Below are positions 43,846 through 53,336 of a stretch of 64,000 nucleotides of DNA, piece by piece. The stretch is from Chrysopilus asiliformis (Eukaryota; Arthropoda; Insecta; Diptera; Rhagionidae), in NCBI GenBank assembly GCA_964034945.1, contig OZ035960.1, positions 15,069,903-15,133,902 on the forward strand. The letters are read 5' to 3'. Below the pieces are notes generated by a model, which did not search any database, was not told the DNA's origin, and was given only the letters and a program-made list of their open reading frames with translations. The position numbers and the translations under genes were made by a program. Every line of letters begins with the position of its first letter. Within the stretch, counting starts at the first letter, position 1.

Positions 43846-46800
43846 ACAAAACATGCCCTGATTCTGTCAGTTCGTCCTCATGTCGTAATTTAAGTCATGT
43901 CAATTTGTTAAGTACAAAAGTTAGTCCTGAACCCAAGTCCAATCAAAGTACCGTCAATCGAGTCCGTCCTAGTTTTGCCGAGCGTCTTAGAAAATATAAT
44001 CAAGCCAGAGAAAGAATTTTTGGTGATATCTCGGAAATATTATATCCAATATCTTATCCTAGAGCACCCAAAAAGCGCACCATTAGATACCGAAATTATT
44101 GGAGACGTAAAAAGGTCATACACGCAAAAATTGAAAGTTCAACCCTTTCAGCTGTGGATGATCTTCGTCCGTATGCAAATGTCCTGATTGCTGGTCATAG
44201 TATAAAAGGGTTACTTGACAGTGGCGCAACAATCAGCTGCTTAGGTGCCAATTCTGAAGAGTTGTTAAAGAGACTGGGATTACGCTGGTCTAAAATTAAG
44301 TCCACTTTAAGTACGGCAGATGGTAAGCCTCAACCGGTGATAGGCTACATTAAAACCAACATAACTTTCAAAAATCGAGCTAAAATTATTACCTTATACA
44401 TTGTTCCCACATTAAGTCAAGAATTATACCTCGGAATTGATTTTTGGCATTTATTTGGAATCGCCCCATCCTTTGTCGAGGAAATTTCTGTAAAGTCACC
44501 ACCTGAGAATGCTCCTTCGTTGCAACACCAATTGAATCGAGAACAAGCGCAACAACTCGAGGCAATCATTTCATTATTTCCGAATTTTGCGAAACAAGGA
44601 CTTGGAAAGACGTCATTGGTTGAGCATCGCATTGAAGTGGGCGATGCTATGCCAATAAAACAACGTGCTTATCCCGTGTCTCCAGCAATTCTTCAGCTGA
44701 TGTACCTCGAGTTGGATCGCATGTTGGAAATGGGAGTTATCGAGCCTAGTGAAAGTCCCTGGCATTCACCAGTAGTTTTAGTGAAAAAGCCAGGCAAGAT
44801 AAGGCTTTGCCTTGATTCACGCAAGGTGAATTCTGTAACCCGTAAGGATGCATACCCGCTTCCAAACATCGAATGGATATTGAGCCAATTGGGCGATGCA
44901 CATTTTATAACGAGTATTGACTTAAAAGACGCCTTTTGGCAAATCCCGTTAGCAAAGGACTCTAGGGACAAGACGGCCTTTAGTGTCCCGGGGCGTCCTT
45001 TATATCAATACACCGTCACCCCTTTTGGTTTGTGCAATTCCAGCGCTTCGATGTCGAAACTTGCAGACAAAGTTATTGACAAAATGCCTTGGCAATTCCG
45101 AAAATTTGTCCGAAAATATTTAGATGACTTTCTGGTCACAACTCCCGATTTCAAACCCCATCTTGAAGCACTAGCCGCTCTAGCTTTCGCCTTAAAAGAA
45201 TCCGGACTCACTGTAAACATCGAGAAATGCAAATTTTGCATGAAAGAAGTGAAATATCTCGGGCATATTGTGGGCGAAGGGTGTCTGCGAACCGATCCAG
45301 AGAAAATCCAGGCAATCCAGAAGTTTCCATCCCCAACCAAGGTAAAACAAGTCAGGAGCTTCTTGGGTTTGTCAGGATGGTATAGGCGTTTCATCGATAA
45401 CTATGCCACCGTCGCTGCTCCGATAACTAATCTACTGAAAAAGCAAAAGAAGTTCATATGGACTGAAGAAGCGCAAGTAGCATTCGATGACATAAAACAT
45501 CGGTTAACAAGTGCTCCAATTTTAATTAATCCCGATTTCAGTCGTCCTTTTTTTGTGCAATCGGATGCGAGCAAGTATGGTATCGGTGGAGTGTTATTCC
45601 AGTTGGATGATGAGGGTCTCGAGCATCCAATAGCATTCATTTCCAAAAAGTTGAACTCTGCTCAACAAAACTATACGGTGACGGAACTGGAGTGCCTTGC
45701 GGTTGTTGAAAGTGTCCGTAAATTCCGCCAATACATTGAGGGCTATAACTTCACTATTATTACGGACCATTCAAGCCTTCAATGGCTAATGAGCCATAAA
45801 AACTTGAGTGGTCGATTAGCCCGTTGGAGCTTAGAACTGCAAAGGTACAGCTTCGAGATCAAACACCGCAAGGGCTCACAGAATGTCGTACCGGATGTAT
45901 TGTCCCGTGTATATGACGAAGTAAACGAGCTCGTTGATCAAATGGTAGAGGTCGATTTTACTTCATCACATTTCAAAAGTCCTGAATACACAGAATTGAA
46001 AATGACTATCTTAGATAATGCAGATTCGCTTCCGGATTTATGCGTTCTCGACGATTTAGTCTATAAAAGAACAAGTTTTCGAGAAGGAAGTCCGGAAGAA
46101 GAGGAAAATCTTTGGAAGTTATACATTCCAGAAGGTCTCACCGAAGGTTTAATAGTAAGTGCCCATAATCCAACTCAAGCATCTCATGGAGGGATACAGA
46201 AAACTTTGAGCCGACTTCGGCAAAAGTATTTCTGGCCCAAGATGGCCAAACAAGTCCGAAATTATGTTGCCAGCTGTGAACAGTGCAAGGAATCAAAGGC
46301 TCCAAATGTTGCTCTTCGAGCACCTATGGGTGCGGAAACACGGGTAGATAGACCATGGCAATATTTGTATGTAGATCTGTTAGGACCCTACCCGCGAAGC
46401 AAAAGTGGAAATACCTATTTATTGATTGTCCTTGACCACTTTTCTCGGTTTCCTCTTTTTAAGCCTCTTAGAAAAGCTACTGCTAGCAACATAATTGCAT
46501 TTTTGCATGATGTGTTTGCGATTTTTGGAACTCCCGAATCAATTCGTAGCGATAATGGCGTACAATTTGTTGGGAAGGAGATGAAAGCTTTTTTAGCGGA
46601 AAATGGCATAAAACACACATTGACTGCTTTATATTCTCCCCAGTCCAACAAATCAGAACGCGTGAATAGGAGTTTGTTAGCAGCTATCAGAACTTACATC
46701 GGCGATGATCATAGCAATTGGGATCAAAATATCAATAACATAGCGTGTGCATTGAGAAGCGCATTTCATTCGTCCTTGGATACTTCACCTTATTATGTGC

Positions 46801-47189
46801 TTTTCGGGCAACACATGGTTTGCCATGGTTCATCCTACGAATTGCTAAATAAGTTAAAAAGGCTTGGGGTAGATGACACAAATATTTTGCCCAGCGAAGA
46901 TAAGTTGAAGTTGGTTCGAGAACGGGTGAAGAAGAGTTTAACAAAAGCTCACAATGAAGGAGAAAAACGGTATAATCTCCGAGTGAGGCCAGTCACATAT
47001 GTTCCTGGACAGGAAATTTATAGGCGGAACTTTGTTCAAAGTGATTTTTCGAAAGGGTTTAATGCAAAATTGGCCAAAAAATTTCTGAAGTGTAGGATTG
47101 TTCGACGCGTAGGCACTGCTCTGTACGAAATTGAAGATCTACAAGGCAAAAGGATTGGCATTTTCCACACTAAAGATTTACGGACTTAA
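43761..47189 (+). CDS. pol: Pol polyprotein: protease, reverse transcriptase, RNase H, integrase
   Basis: Pol has no ATG of its own. Its frame is open from just after a stop at 43758-43760, overlaps gag by about 80 nt in the -1 frame, and ends at 47189, so it is probably made by frameshifting. Counting from the TTG at 43905 (1094 codons): protease DSGA at 105-108; reverse transcriptase first Asp 339 (SIDLKDAFWQI) and YLDD 405-408; RNase H acids D554, E594/E596, D621 and D664; integrase zinc site H754, H761, C791, C794; and a DDE triad D824, D883, E918 with the canonical 35-residue spacing. The C-terminus resembles a GPY/F module with FLKCRIVR in place of GPY; no chromodomain. Domain order PR-RT-RH-IN defines Ty3/gypsy. 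All catalytic residues are present. Confidence 0.96.
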   Translation, partial: VEKLDSERIRVRDDAFQAQTKPGPCPSINKTCPDSVSSSSCRNLSHVNLLSTKVSPEPKSNQSTVNRVRPSFAERLRKYNQARERIFGDISEILYPISYPRAPKKRTIRYRNYWRRKKVIHAKIESSTLSAVDDLRPYANVLIAGHSIKGLLDSGATISCLGANSEELLKRLGLRWSKIKSTLSTADGKPQPVIGYIKTNITFKNRAKIITLYIVPTLSQELYLGIDFWHLFGIAPSFVEEISVKSPPENAPSLQHQLNREQAQQLEAIISLFPNFAKQGLGKTSLVEHRIEVGDAMPIKQRAYPVSPAILQLMYLELDRMLEMGVIEPSESPWHSPVVLVKKPGKIRLCLDSRKVNSVTRKDAYPLPNIEWILSQLGDAHFITSIDLKDAFWQIPLAKDSRDKTAFSVPGRPLYQYTVTPFGLCNSSASMSKLADKVIDKMPWQFRKFVRKYLDDFLVTTPDFKPHLEALAALAFALKESGLTVNIEKCKFCMKEVKYLGHIVGEGCLRTDPEKIQAIQKFPSPTKVKQVRSFLGLSGWYRRFIDNYATVAAPITNLLKKQKKFIWTEEAQVAFDDIKHRLTSAPILINPDFSRPFFVQSDASKYGIGGVLFQLDDEGLEHPIAFISKKLNSAQQNYTVTELECLAVVESVRKFRQYIEGYNFTIITDHSSLQWLMSHKNLSGRLARWSLELQRYSFEIKHRKGSQNVVPDVLSRVYDEVNELVDQMVEVDFTSSHFKSPEYTELKMTILDNADSLPDLCVLDDLVYKRTSFREGSPEEEENLWKLYIPEGLTEGLIVSAHNPTQASHGGIQKTLSRLRQKYFWPKMAKQVRNYVASCEQCKESKAPNVALRAPMGAETRVDRPWQYLYVDLLGPYPRSKSGNTYLLIVLDHFSRFPLFKPLRKATASNIIAFLHDVFAIFGTPESIRSDNGVQFVGKEMKAFLAENGIKHTLTALYSPQSNKSERVNRSLLAAIRTYIGDDHSNWDQNINNIACALRSAFHSSLDTSPYYVLFGQHMVCHGSSYELLNKLKRLGVDDTNILPSEDKLKLVRERVKKSLTKAHNEGEKRYNLRVRPVTYVPGQEIYRRNFVQSDFSKGFNAKLAKKFLKCRIVRRVGTALYEIEDLQGKRIGIFHTKDLRT
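43764..43770 (+). promoter_or_regulatory. Candidate -1 frameshift site GAAAAAC
   Basis: Read in the gag frame as G AAA AAC, this is the best slippery heptamer in the overlap. After a -1 slip the second tRNA can re-pair well, but the first would meet GAA, so it is not the ideal X XXY YYZ. It lies three bases after the pol frame opens at 43761, exactly where an upstream limit would force it to be. I did not verify a downstream stem or pseudoknot. Confidence 0.5.
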
Positions 47190-47553
47190 CTTAAAATTTA
47201 AAACTAGGACTTTCGTTTTTTTTTACAGTTTCTTTTCATAGATTCCTTTTCACAAGGTAGTGACATAAAATTTTTTTATTTTGGTTCTGTTGCATATTTG
47301 TATCTCTTAGAATATGGTAGATAAGACAATTCCTTACATTGATGGTATTTTTTTACTTTTGTATTTAGAATCCTTGTTGTATTGTTGTGATATTTTCGAT
47401 TTAAATGCCCGGCTAGCTTTTTGAGAGCATGAGACAAGTATCTCAGGGGTGGACGAGCCCCACGTTGTTAAGGGGATGAGGGAATAAATTTTCAGCCCAG
47501 TCATCCTGCAAGCTTGTTAACCTTTCAGGTGTGAAACGCTAACACGCTTGTGT
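47190..47553 (+). other. Post-pol region of the retrotransposon, no env
   Basis: Only 364 bases separate the pol stop from the 3' LTR, with no frame that could encode an envelope protein. A purine-rich run (AAGGGGATGAGGGAATAAA, 47470-47488) lies about 65 bases before the LTR instead of directly next to it. The bases directly adjacent to the LTR (AACACGCTTGTGT) are not purine-rich, so the plus-strand primer is unclear. Confidence 0.75.
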
Positions 47554-49300
47554 TGATACGGTTGCCAAGGCTGAAAATAAAATCTTTTTTTTATTAGCGT
47601 TTTTTTTTTTAAATTTCTTCTATTTAGGGCTTCAAAAGCAATCGAAAAATCTAGAATTTTCAAAAGGTATTTTTTTAACAAATTTGTTTGTTAAATTGGT
47701 ATTAATTCCTTGTTCATTATTTCAACTATTGTTCTTCTTCAGGACCATTGCACAAATTGAATAGAATTAACGGAGTACCGTTGATTATTCATTCCAATTT
47801 CACCAGATGTTCAACGAAAAAAGGGAGAATTCAAAAAAATCTTTTTTTGAAAAAGGAGTTGCTGTCTGGAGCTCGTGGAGTTCATCTCCAATACGTTCTT
47901 TTTTTTAATTTAAAAGCATTTTTTTTGCTTTTTTCTTAGAAAACGTTTAAAAATATTAAATTTATGATTTACGATTTTCTTTTTAAAGTTTTTAACAAAA
48001 CGTGTGTTTTGTGTTAAAATAGTTAAACATGAAAAAACGAGACTCCATAAAACAAAAGAACAATTGAAAGTTTAAAACATAAAACATAAAAGTTTAAAAC
48101 ATAAAATTTAAAAATTTAAAATATAAAAAAAAAGCCTTTCTTTTTTTAAGAAATATAAAAAGGCACACGGAGTTTCAGCTCCAAATGTTTTTGTCAGTAT
48201 TTTTTTTACCCAAGTGGTCTCATTTGCCTGGTGAAAAGTGAGGCCACTTATTTTGGAAAAGACTTATTTTGGGAAACACTTATTTTGGAAAACACTTATT
48301 TTTGGGAAATTCTAATTTCCTCATATTTTTGGGTTACGAAGATTTGTGCAACGGTCCTCCTCTCGTCCCCCTTTGATTTGTGTTACACTAAGGAGCCCTT
48401 GGTTTTTTTTATTGAGGCATCAGGAAATCAACGGGGTTGTTTCCATTCTTATGCAACGGCAGTGAAACACAGGATTCATCTATGGCAGCATAACGTCAAC
48501 ATAATTCAATAAAACTAGATTTTGATTTTTTTAAAAAGGAGAGATAAATTTGTCCAGGGAAGTTGAGTTACAGTTTAATTTTTTTATTGTAACGCCACAC
48601 ACTTTGTGCTAATTTCCACCTTTAGTATCATTTTAGCTAATTAAAAACAAAGAAATCCAAGGATGTGCGCACATGATTGGAATCTTCAAACGTATGTACA
48701 ATATATCAAACAAAGAAACTGGTGAGTTATTTTAAATTTTTCTTGCTAAGTGAAATTACATACAAAGTGTCGGTGATTTTTTTTATTTCAATTGCGTTAA
48801 AACAAAAAAAAAATGATCCCTGAGTCATAAATTATAAGATACGATCTGATGTCTCCAAATTTTTTTTATTATTGCCTAATACTAATTAATCTTGTGATCT
48901 AAATTACGATTAAATTTAATCAAAAATTTCGAATTAGATGTATCAATTGTTGTTGCTAGTTTTTTACAATAGATCGAGATTTCTTTAAATATAAAAAAAA
49001 GGTCAAATGGAGTTGATTGTTTTTCCTTTCTTGTTTGAGTGTTTGTGTTTTTCGTTTCCCCTCATGAGTGCCTAAATTAGGACCTGTCTCCCCCCTTAAT
49101 TCAATGACCTGACAAAGAGTACGGAAATCATATTCGCGATGAAGGCATGTCGTTTTCTATTTTGTGGTGGATTTTAGCAAAGACCCACACCCATTTTCCC
49201 CTGAGCTTAGCTGGCTAAGACATGCCGCTAAACTTCTACCACAGGCTTTCTCTCTCCTGTCCCTTTGCCTTACAAAGGGGTAGGGAAAGTGGCTCATAAT
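47554..49300 (+). mobile_element. 3' LTR of Ty3/gypsy retrotransposon (1747 bp)
   Basis: Same length as the 5' LTR and the same sequence in every stretch compared, including the A/T homopolymers and both embedded short frames (47748-47939 and 48231-48512). LTRs are identical when an element inserts, so this copy is young or has been gene-converted. Confidence 0.95.
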
Positions 49301-49305
49301 ACATG
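49301..49305. repeat. Target-site duplication (right), acatg
   Basis: Partner of 38951-38955. A 5-bp (or 4-bp catg) duplication is normal for Ty3/gypsy integrases. Confidence 0.85.
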
Positions 49306-49784
49306 TGATAATGATGTACTATTGTATCTGAAAGTTTGAGTAGCTATTAGAACTAAGTTGGGGCAAAACTGAACCAAAGTTCATGTTTATGACATCTTTG
49401 TGAATTGTCGAGCTATTTTCAAATTATGTTGGAATTATCTTGCACTCAATTGTGAAATACAAGTCAGAGTAAATATCACTTTCGATATTTTTTAGTAAAA
49501 AACTATGAAGACTTGACATTAACCTAAAAACATCAGTTGTGATCAACACAAAATTTTCCTCTGCAATATTTATTTTCGAAAAAAAATATGTAAAAGGTAA
49601 TATTTTTTAAAAATCTCGAGAACTGTTAAATATACAAAAAACTGTTAAATGAAAAAATACAAGAAGTTTTATTTCCTTTTAATTTGGTTATATGCATTTT
49701 TTCTCAAAAGCGCGTAGATTCCGAGAAATTCTTAAAAAACTGTATATCAAAACAATATATGGTAGGTACCAGTAATAGCTAACG
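49306..49784 (-). repeat. Spacer with a dispersed repeat related to 16370-16490
   Basis: The block at about 49505-49640 matches the reverse complement of 16370-16490 ('atcagttgtgatcaacac', 'cctctgcaa', 'aaaatatgtaaaa'). The rest shows nothing recognisable. Confidence 0.5.
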
Positions 49785-49994
49785 TTAAGCGGCACGTTCA
49801 ATCTTGTAGTCAATCATAGCATGCTGTGACAGCATTTTGAACGTCTATGGTGATGCTGTCATGCAAAATCCATGATTGCCAGCATGCTGGCCAATATCAA
49901 AATCATTTTGATATTTTTCGAGGGAGCTTTGTGAATGACACCATGCTTGAACGTGTATGGCGATGTTGTCAATCAATTCGTCATTTCAGCGTAA

Positions 49995-50157
49995 CCCGGC
50001 CCTTACACGCGTCTGTAGAGCTGACACAGTCGCTGACACAGTCTCGTATAAATGCACTGACTGCCAGTTCGCTAAATGTCTTTTAATTCGTTGTCAGTAA
50101 TTTGACATTTGAAGTCTGTGCTACTGACATACTTTACAGTCGCGTGTAAAGGCCGGG
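49995..50157. mobile_element. Nested MITE (163 bp) with TAA duplication
   Basis: The left end CCCGGCCCTTACACGCGTCTGT and the reverse complement of the right end CCCGGCCTTTACACGCGACTGT differ at two positions. TAA flanks both sides (49992-49994 and 50158-50160). A Tourist-like element, sitting inside 49788-50429. Confidence 0.88.
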
Positions 50158-50177
50158 TAAGTTTTAGTAGTGAAAAG

Positions 50178-50294
50178 ATGTCGCATATAAAAGACAAAGT
50201 TTTTTGGGAATCCTTTTTCGAGTTATATAGACAAAGAAGTGAGTTGTGGATGACGAAAAGCGAAAAATATAAGGACAACAATTTTTTAAATTGA
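50178..50294 (+). pseudogene. MADF domain fragment, N-terminal half
   Basis: The ATG at 50178 starts a frame containing DKVFWESFFELYRQRSELWM and KSEKYKDNN. This is the first part of a MADF domain (F..LIELVR..P.LW...S..YKD pattern), a Myb-related DNA-binding module of about 85 residues. It stops after 38 residues, before the second and third helices. It starts 20 bases after the nested MITE and lies within the Harbinger-type ends, so it is most likely the element's own DNA-binding protein, truncated. Confidence 0.7.
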
Positions 50295-50439
50295 TATTTG
50301 TGCTGTGTGCTGTCGGTTTGGCTGTTTCGAATTAACTCATGCTTGCGTGTATGATTGAGCGTCTAGTGCAAATAAGCTTTTTGCTGTGGCAGCATAATTG
50401 ACTGCAAGATTGAACGTGTAGGGGCCGCTTTACTCTCGC

Positions 50440-50885
50440 CGAGTTTGAATCAAAGTCAAACTTGCCGCCGCCGCCCAAAATGTTTTCTGAAAACCACCAC
50501 ATTCGGCGCCACATTCTATGACGATTTTTCTTCGTTGTTTAGTGACAACCACCACAGTCGGCGCCACATTCTATGCAGTTTTTTTGACGTTTTGATTTCC
50601 CAAGATGCCGACAACGGAGAAAAAATTAATCGAGTTCGTGAAAGGAAATCCAATGCTCTACGATTTGGCCCATCCTCAATATAAGGATATAAAATCAAGG
50701 AAAATAAATGGAGCGAAGTAGCAGACGAATTAACTTTTGATGTTTCAATTTTGTCAGAGGCATGCCGCTATCATGGGGCCGCTGCCGCTATCATTGTAGC
50801 TGGCTCGGCGGTATGTGTGGCGGCGCCATGCCGCCCGCCGTCGCCGCTGCCGCTTGCCGCCTTCATTGTGGTTGACCTATGACAA
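50440..50885. repeat. GC-rich CCGCCG/GGCGGC block with internal duplication
   Basis: Far richer in G+C than the flanks. It contains CCGCCGCCGCC near 50467 and many GCCGC and GGCGGC words at 50750-50875. A direct duplication of ACCACCACA(T/G)TCGGCGCC plus ACATTCTATG occurs at 50493-50520 and 50548-50575. The right edge (GCCGCCTTCATTGTGGTTGACC) resembles a Harbinger-type end. It encloses a second MADF remnant. Confidence 0.6.
50605..50760 (+). pseudogene. Second MADF domain remnant, frameshifted
   Basis: The ATG at 50605 opens MPTTEKKLIEFVKGNPMLYD and continues LAHPQYKDIKSRK, matching helix 1 and the conserved YKD region of a MADF domain. After about 34 codons an A-run (50700-50704) appears one base short: the expected continuation KWSEVADELTFD lies in another frame at 50706-50741, while the original frame stops at 50721. 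So it is a MADF domain broken by a single-base indel, or a homopolymer sequencing error. It differs clearly from the fragment at 50178. Confidence 0.75.
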
Positions 50886-50889
50886 TCAT

Positions 50890-52540
50890 GTACAAAAAAT
50901 TTCAAGACGCTAGCTCTTTGATTTTGTTATGCATGTGTCATAAATCCGCATGCTATGTTGACTTTTTCATGTAGTAAGTATTTTTTCAGCTGTGCTCCTG
51001 CCGAAAATCCTAATATTAGTGTAACGTATTTTATGGAAAAAACTTTAAATTTGAATAAAAAAAATTACCAATTTTTGGTTCAAAAAGATATTGAGTCTTC
51101 ATCACAAATTGATCGATATAGGCGCATTAAATAATTGATATCCATAAAAAAATGATTATTATTATCGTTATTATGGAATAGGGGTTTTCTTCATTCGTTC
51201 GTTTACTTTTTTTTTCATTTGAGTGTGTATTATTGGAAAAATGTTTTCACATACACATCGATTTATATAAACATTTTATTTTTGGAATCTGTAAGGTTTT
51301 TCTTTCTTTTGCCATTATTTTGCGGTGGTTTTGTCATTGATCCCCCCAGCTTTTCTACTCGTCTATATTCTTTTATGAGTATATGTATTTCTTTTAACAA
51401 TAATTTCGTTGGACAGAATCAAAAAGGATAATTGAGTGCTAGATAAAATCCCTTTTGGGAATTGAGAGTCTTCAATCAGAAAAAAGGAAGTGAAATAAGT
51501 CCTCAACAAAGGAGAGAAAAAAATCGAAAAAATCAACAAAGAAAACAAAAAAAAAAGTGTTGAAAGGAGCAGTTTGCTATGAAAGGTTGGTTTTGGCGGG
51601 AAGGAAATTCATATGAGAATGAAAAAAAAAAGATCATGAAAATTGTTGTTATTGCTTGTGGTAAAGTGGTTGCTAGCCAACACGTTTTATCCTTTTATTT
51701 CTGGATCGAGGTCACATTTCCTTTTAAGAACGTGCCGTCCGACGACAGGAACAATAATAAAATACAAAACCACAGAAAAATAGGTAAGAGAACAAAAACA
51801 AATAAAAAAAAGAAGGACAAAAAAAAACCGACACTCAAAAAATAAACAAAAATTGCGGATAAGAAATGAAACGCAACAAATAAAGAAAATGCGAAGAGAA
51901 AAAAAGATAAACAGGGAAAATCGAATGGAAATGGCTGAAGGAAAATTCTGTCGTTCAGGAAAATTCAATGTGCGGAAAGTTTTTCTCTACAATATTCCCT
52001 TTGTATTGTGGTTGAGTGCGTCCAGAAAAAAGAGGTACTCACTGGCAAGAATTTTCTACAGATGCCGTCTACCATTTCCTAGGATAATTCAATTGATACT
52101 CTTCTCTATTGCCATTGACCACTTTTACACTTTATTTTTCAAGTGCCATATAAATAATAAAAATAGTGGACTATGTGGGAAATCGTGTGGCTTTTTTGTT
52201 AAATTGTTTTTTGTTTTAATATGTAATATAACAAGTATTGTTTACTTTCGTTTGGTTTTTTCATAATTATCTTTGTTTGGATTGTAAAATAGTTTTTTTT
52301 TAGTAAAAAAAATTGATCCTACGCTACCCAGTGGTGAATTTAAAGTATCTGAGACCCTAGGCGCAGGAAAAATTTGGGGCCACATAACAATTCGAGGTTC
52401 TAAGTTGTGTAACCGTTTTCAATTTAAGGCCCTAAAAATGTTTGCGCATTTTCAAAAACAGAAAAATTATAATGCGCCGCAGGCGATTTTTTTTGGATCA
52501 GTTACTAGTTTTAAAATAGGCGATGTTGATTTTTGGATTA
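50890..52540. other. AT-rich stretch with no recognised gene
   Basis: The frames at 51579-51845, 51687-51968 and 51853-52266 are dominated by Lys/Asn or Phe from A/T runs and carry no domain. I see nothing else. Confidence 0.4.
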
Positions 52541-52544
52541 TGCT

Positions 52545-53015
52545 TAGGGTGACCATATTTTTTTTGGTCAAATCCGGTATAGATGACCAGCGAGGGGGAG
52601 GAGGGGGAGGAGGGGGATTTTTAATGCCATAAATCGAAAAGTACTAAAGAAGCCAACTACCAATTTATTTCACGTCTGAACTCTTTCGCAAAAAAAGTGA
52701 GTTTTTCTGTCACTTTTTGTGATATTTTTTTTAGAACACAACGGAAGTTAGCGCACGAGGGAAATTTTTAGAAACAAATAATGTTATAATCAAAAGTTTT
52801 TTAATAAAACCCGCCGCAGGCGATTTTTTATAACTAAAGCCATGATGGAAGTACAAACTTGAAAAACAAAACCGCGTCGCAAGCGAAAATTTTTGATTTC
52901 AAAACTTAATTGCATTATTCGGGACAAAAATTTAGATTCCAGGACGCCGCAATATTCATTCAACATTCATAAAGTCGAGACTGTTCCAGCAAATTCGAGG
53001 TATATGGTCACCCTA
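52545..53015. mobile_element. hAT-like MITE with TAGGGTGACCATAT ends
   Basis: The left TAGGGTGACCATATTTTTTT and right ATATGGTCACCCTA form the inverted ends. The flanking 8-mers ATTATGCT and GTTATACT agree at six of eight positions, consistent with an old 8-bp hAT duplication. It carries a GGAGGGGGAGGAGGGGG run near 52595 and 'cgccgcaggcgattttt' words shared with its left flank and with 36391 and 57182. Confidence 0.75.
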
Positions 53016-53149
53016 GTTATACTGCCAATAATCTTTCAATTCTAGAGCTTTAAAAGGAGTTAAAAAATAATTTCCAGGCCCCAACAGCCAGACGCCAGAC
53101 GCGGGCTTGAGTAATCAAATTAAGGCCCTATTAAAGTCGTAATGTTCTA

Positions 53150-53336
53150 CCTTTTTAAAAGCTTTTATTATTAATTAAAAGCTTTTATTTAGCTTTCCTT
53201 CGTGTTTGTCTGTCTGTCTGTCAGATCAAATCTTGCAACCCAATTTTGACCCACTTCCACTTTTCCGATTGACTTGAAATTTTGCACACTTATATAAGTC
53301 CGATGACAATACAATATTTTTACTACTTCGTCCTTG
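53150..53336 (+). repeat. Left flank of the satellite, dispersed-element-like
   Basis: Contains AAAGCTTTTATTATTAATTA with an adjacent inverted AAAGCTTTTA, then GTTTGTCTGTCTGTCTGTC, then 'ccgattgacttgaaattttgcaca', the same module found in the Helitron-like copies at 15400 and 29450. It reads as the 5' part of an element whose middle is the satellite. Confidence 0.55.

Larger units (their letters stand above)
49788..50429. mobile_element. PIF/Harbinger-derived element with TTA duplication and a MADF remnant
   Basis: The left end AGCGGCACGTTCAATCTTG and the reverse complement of the right end AGCGGCCCCTACACGTTCAATCTTG match apart from a 6-base gap, then continue as AGTCAAT and further. TTA lies on both sides (49785-49787 and 50430-50432). 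PIF/Harbinger elements carry a transposase plus a separate Myb/SANT- or MADF-type DNA-binding protein, and a MADF fragment survives here (50178-50294). Another MITE is nested inside. Confidence 0.8.

Noticed and set aside
44417..46944. Minus-strand frames opposite pol
   Set aside because: They are shadows of the conserved pol reading frame.
47190..47553. Possible env gene downstream of pol
   Set aside because: Only 364 bases remain before the 3' LTR and no suitable frame exists.
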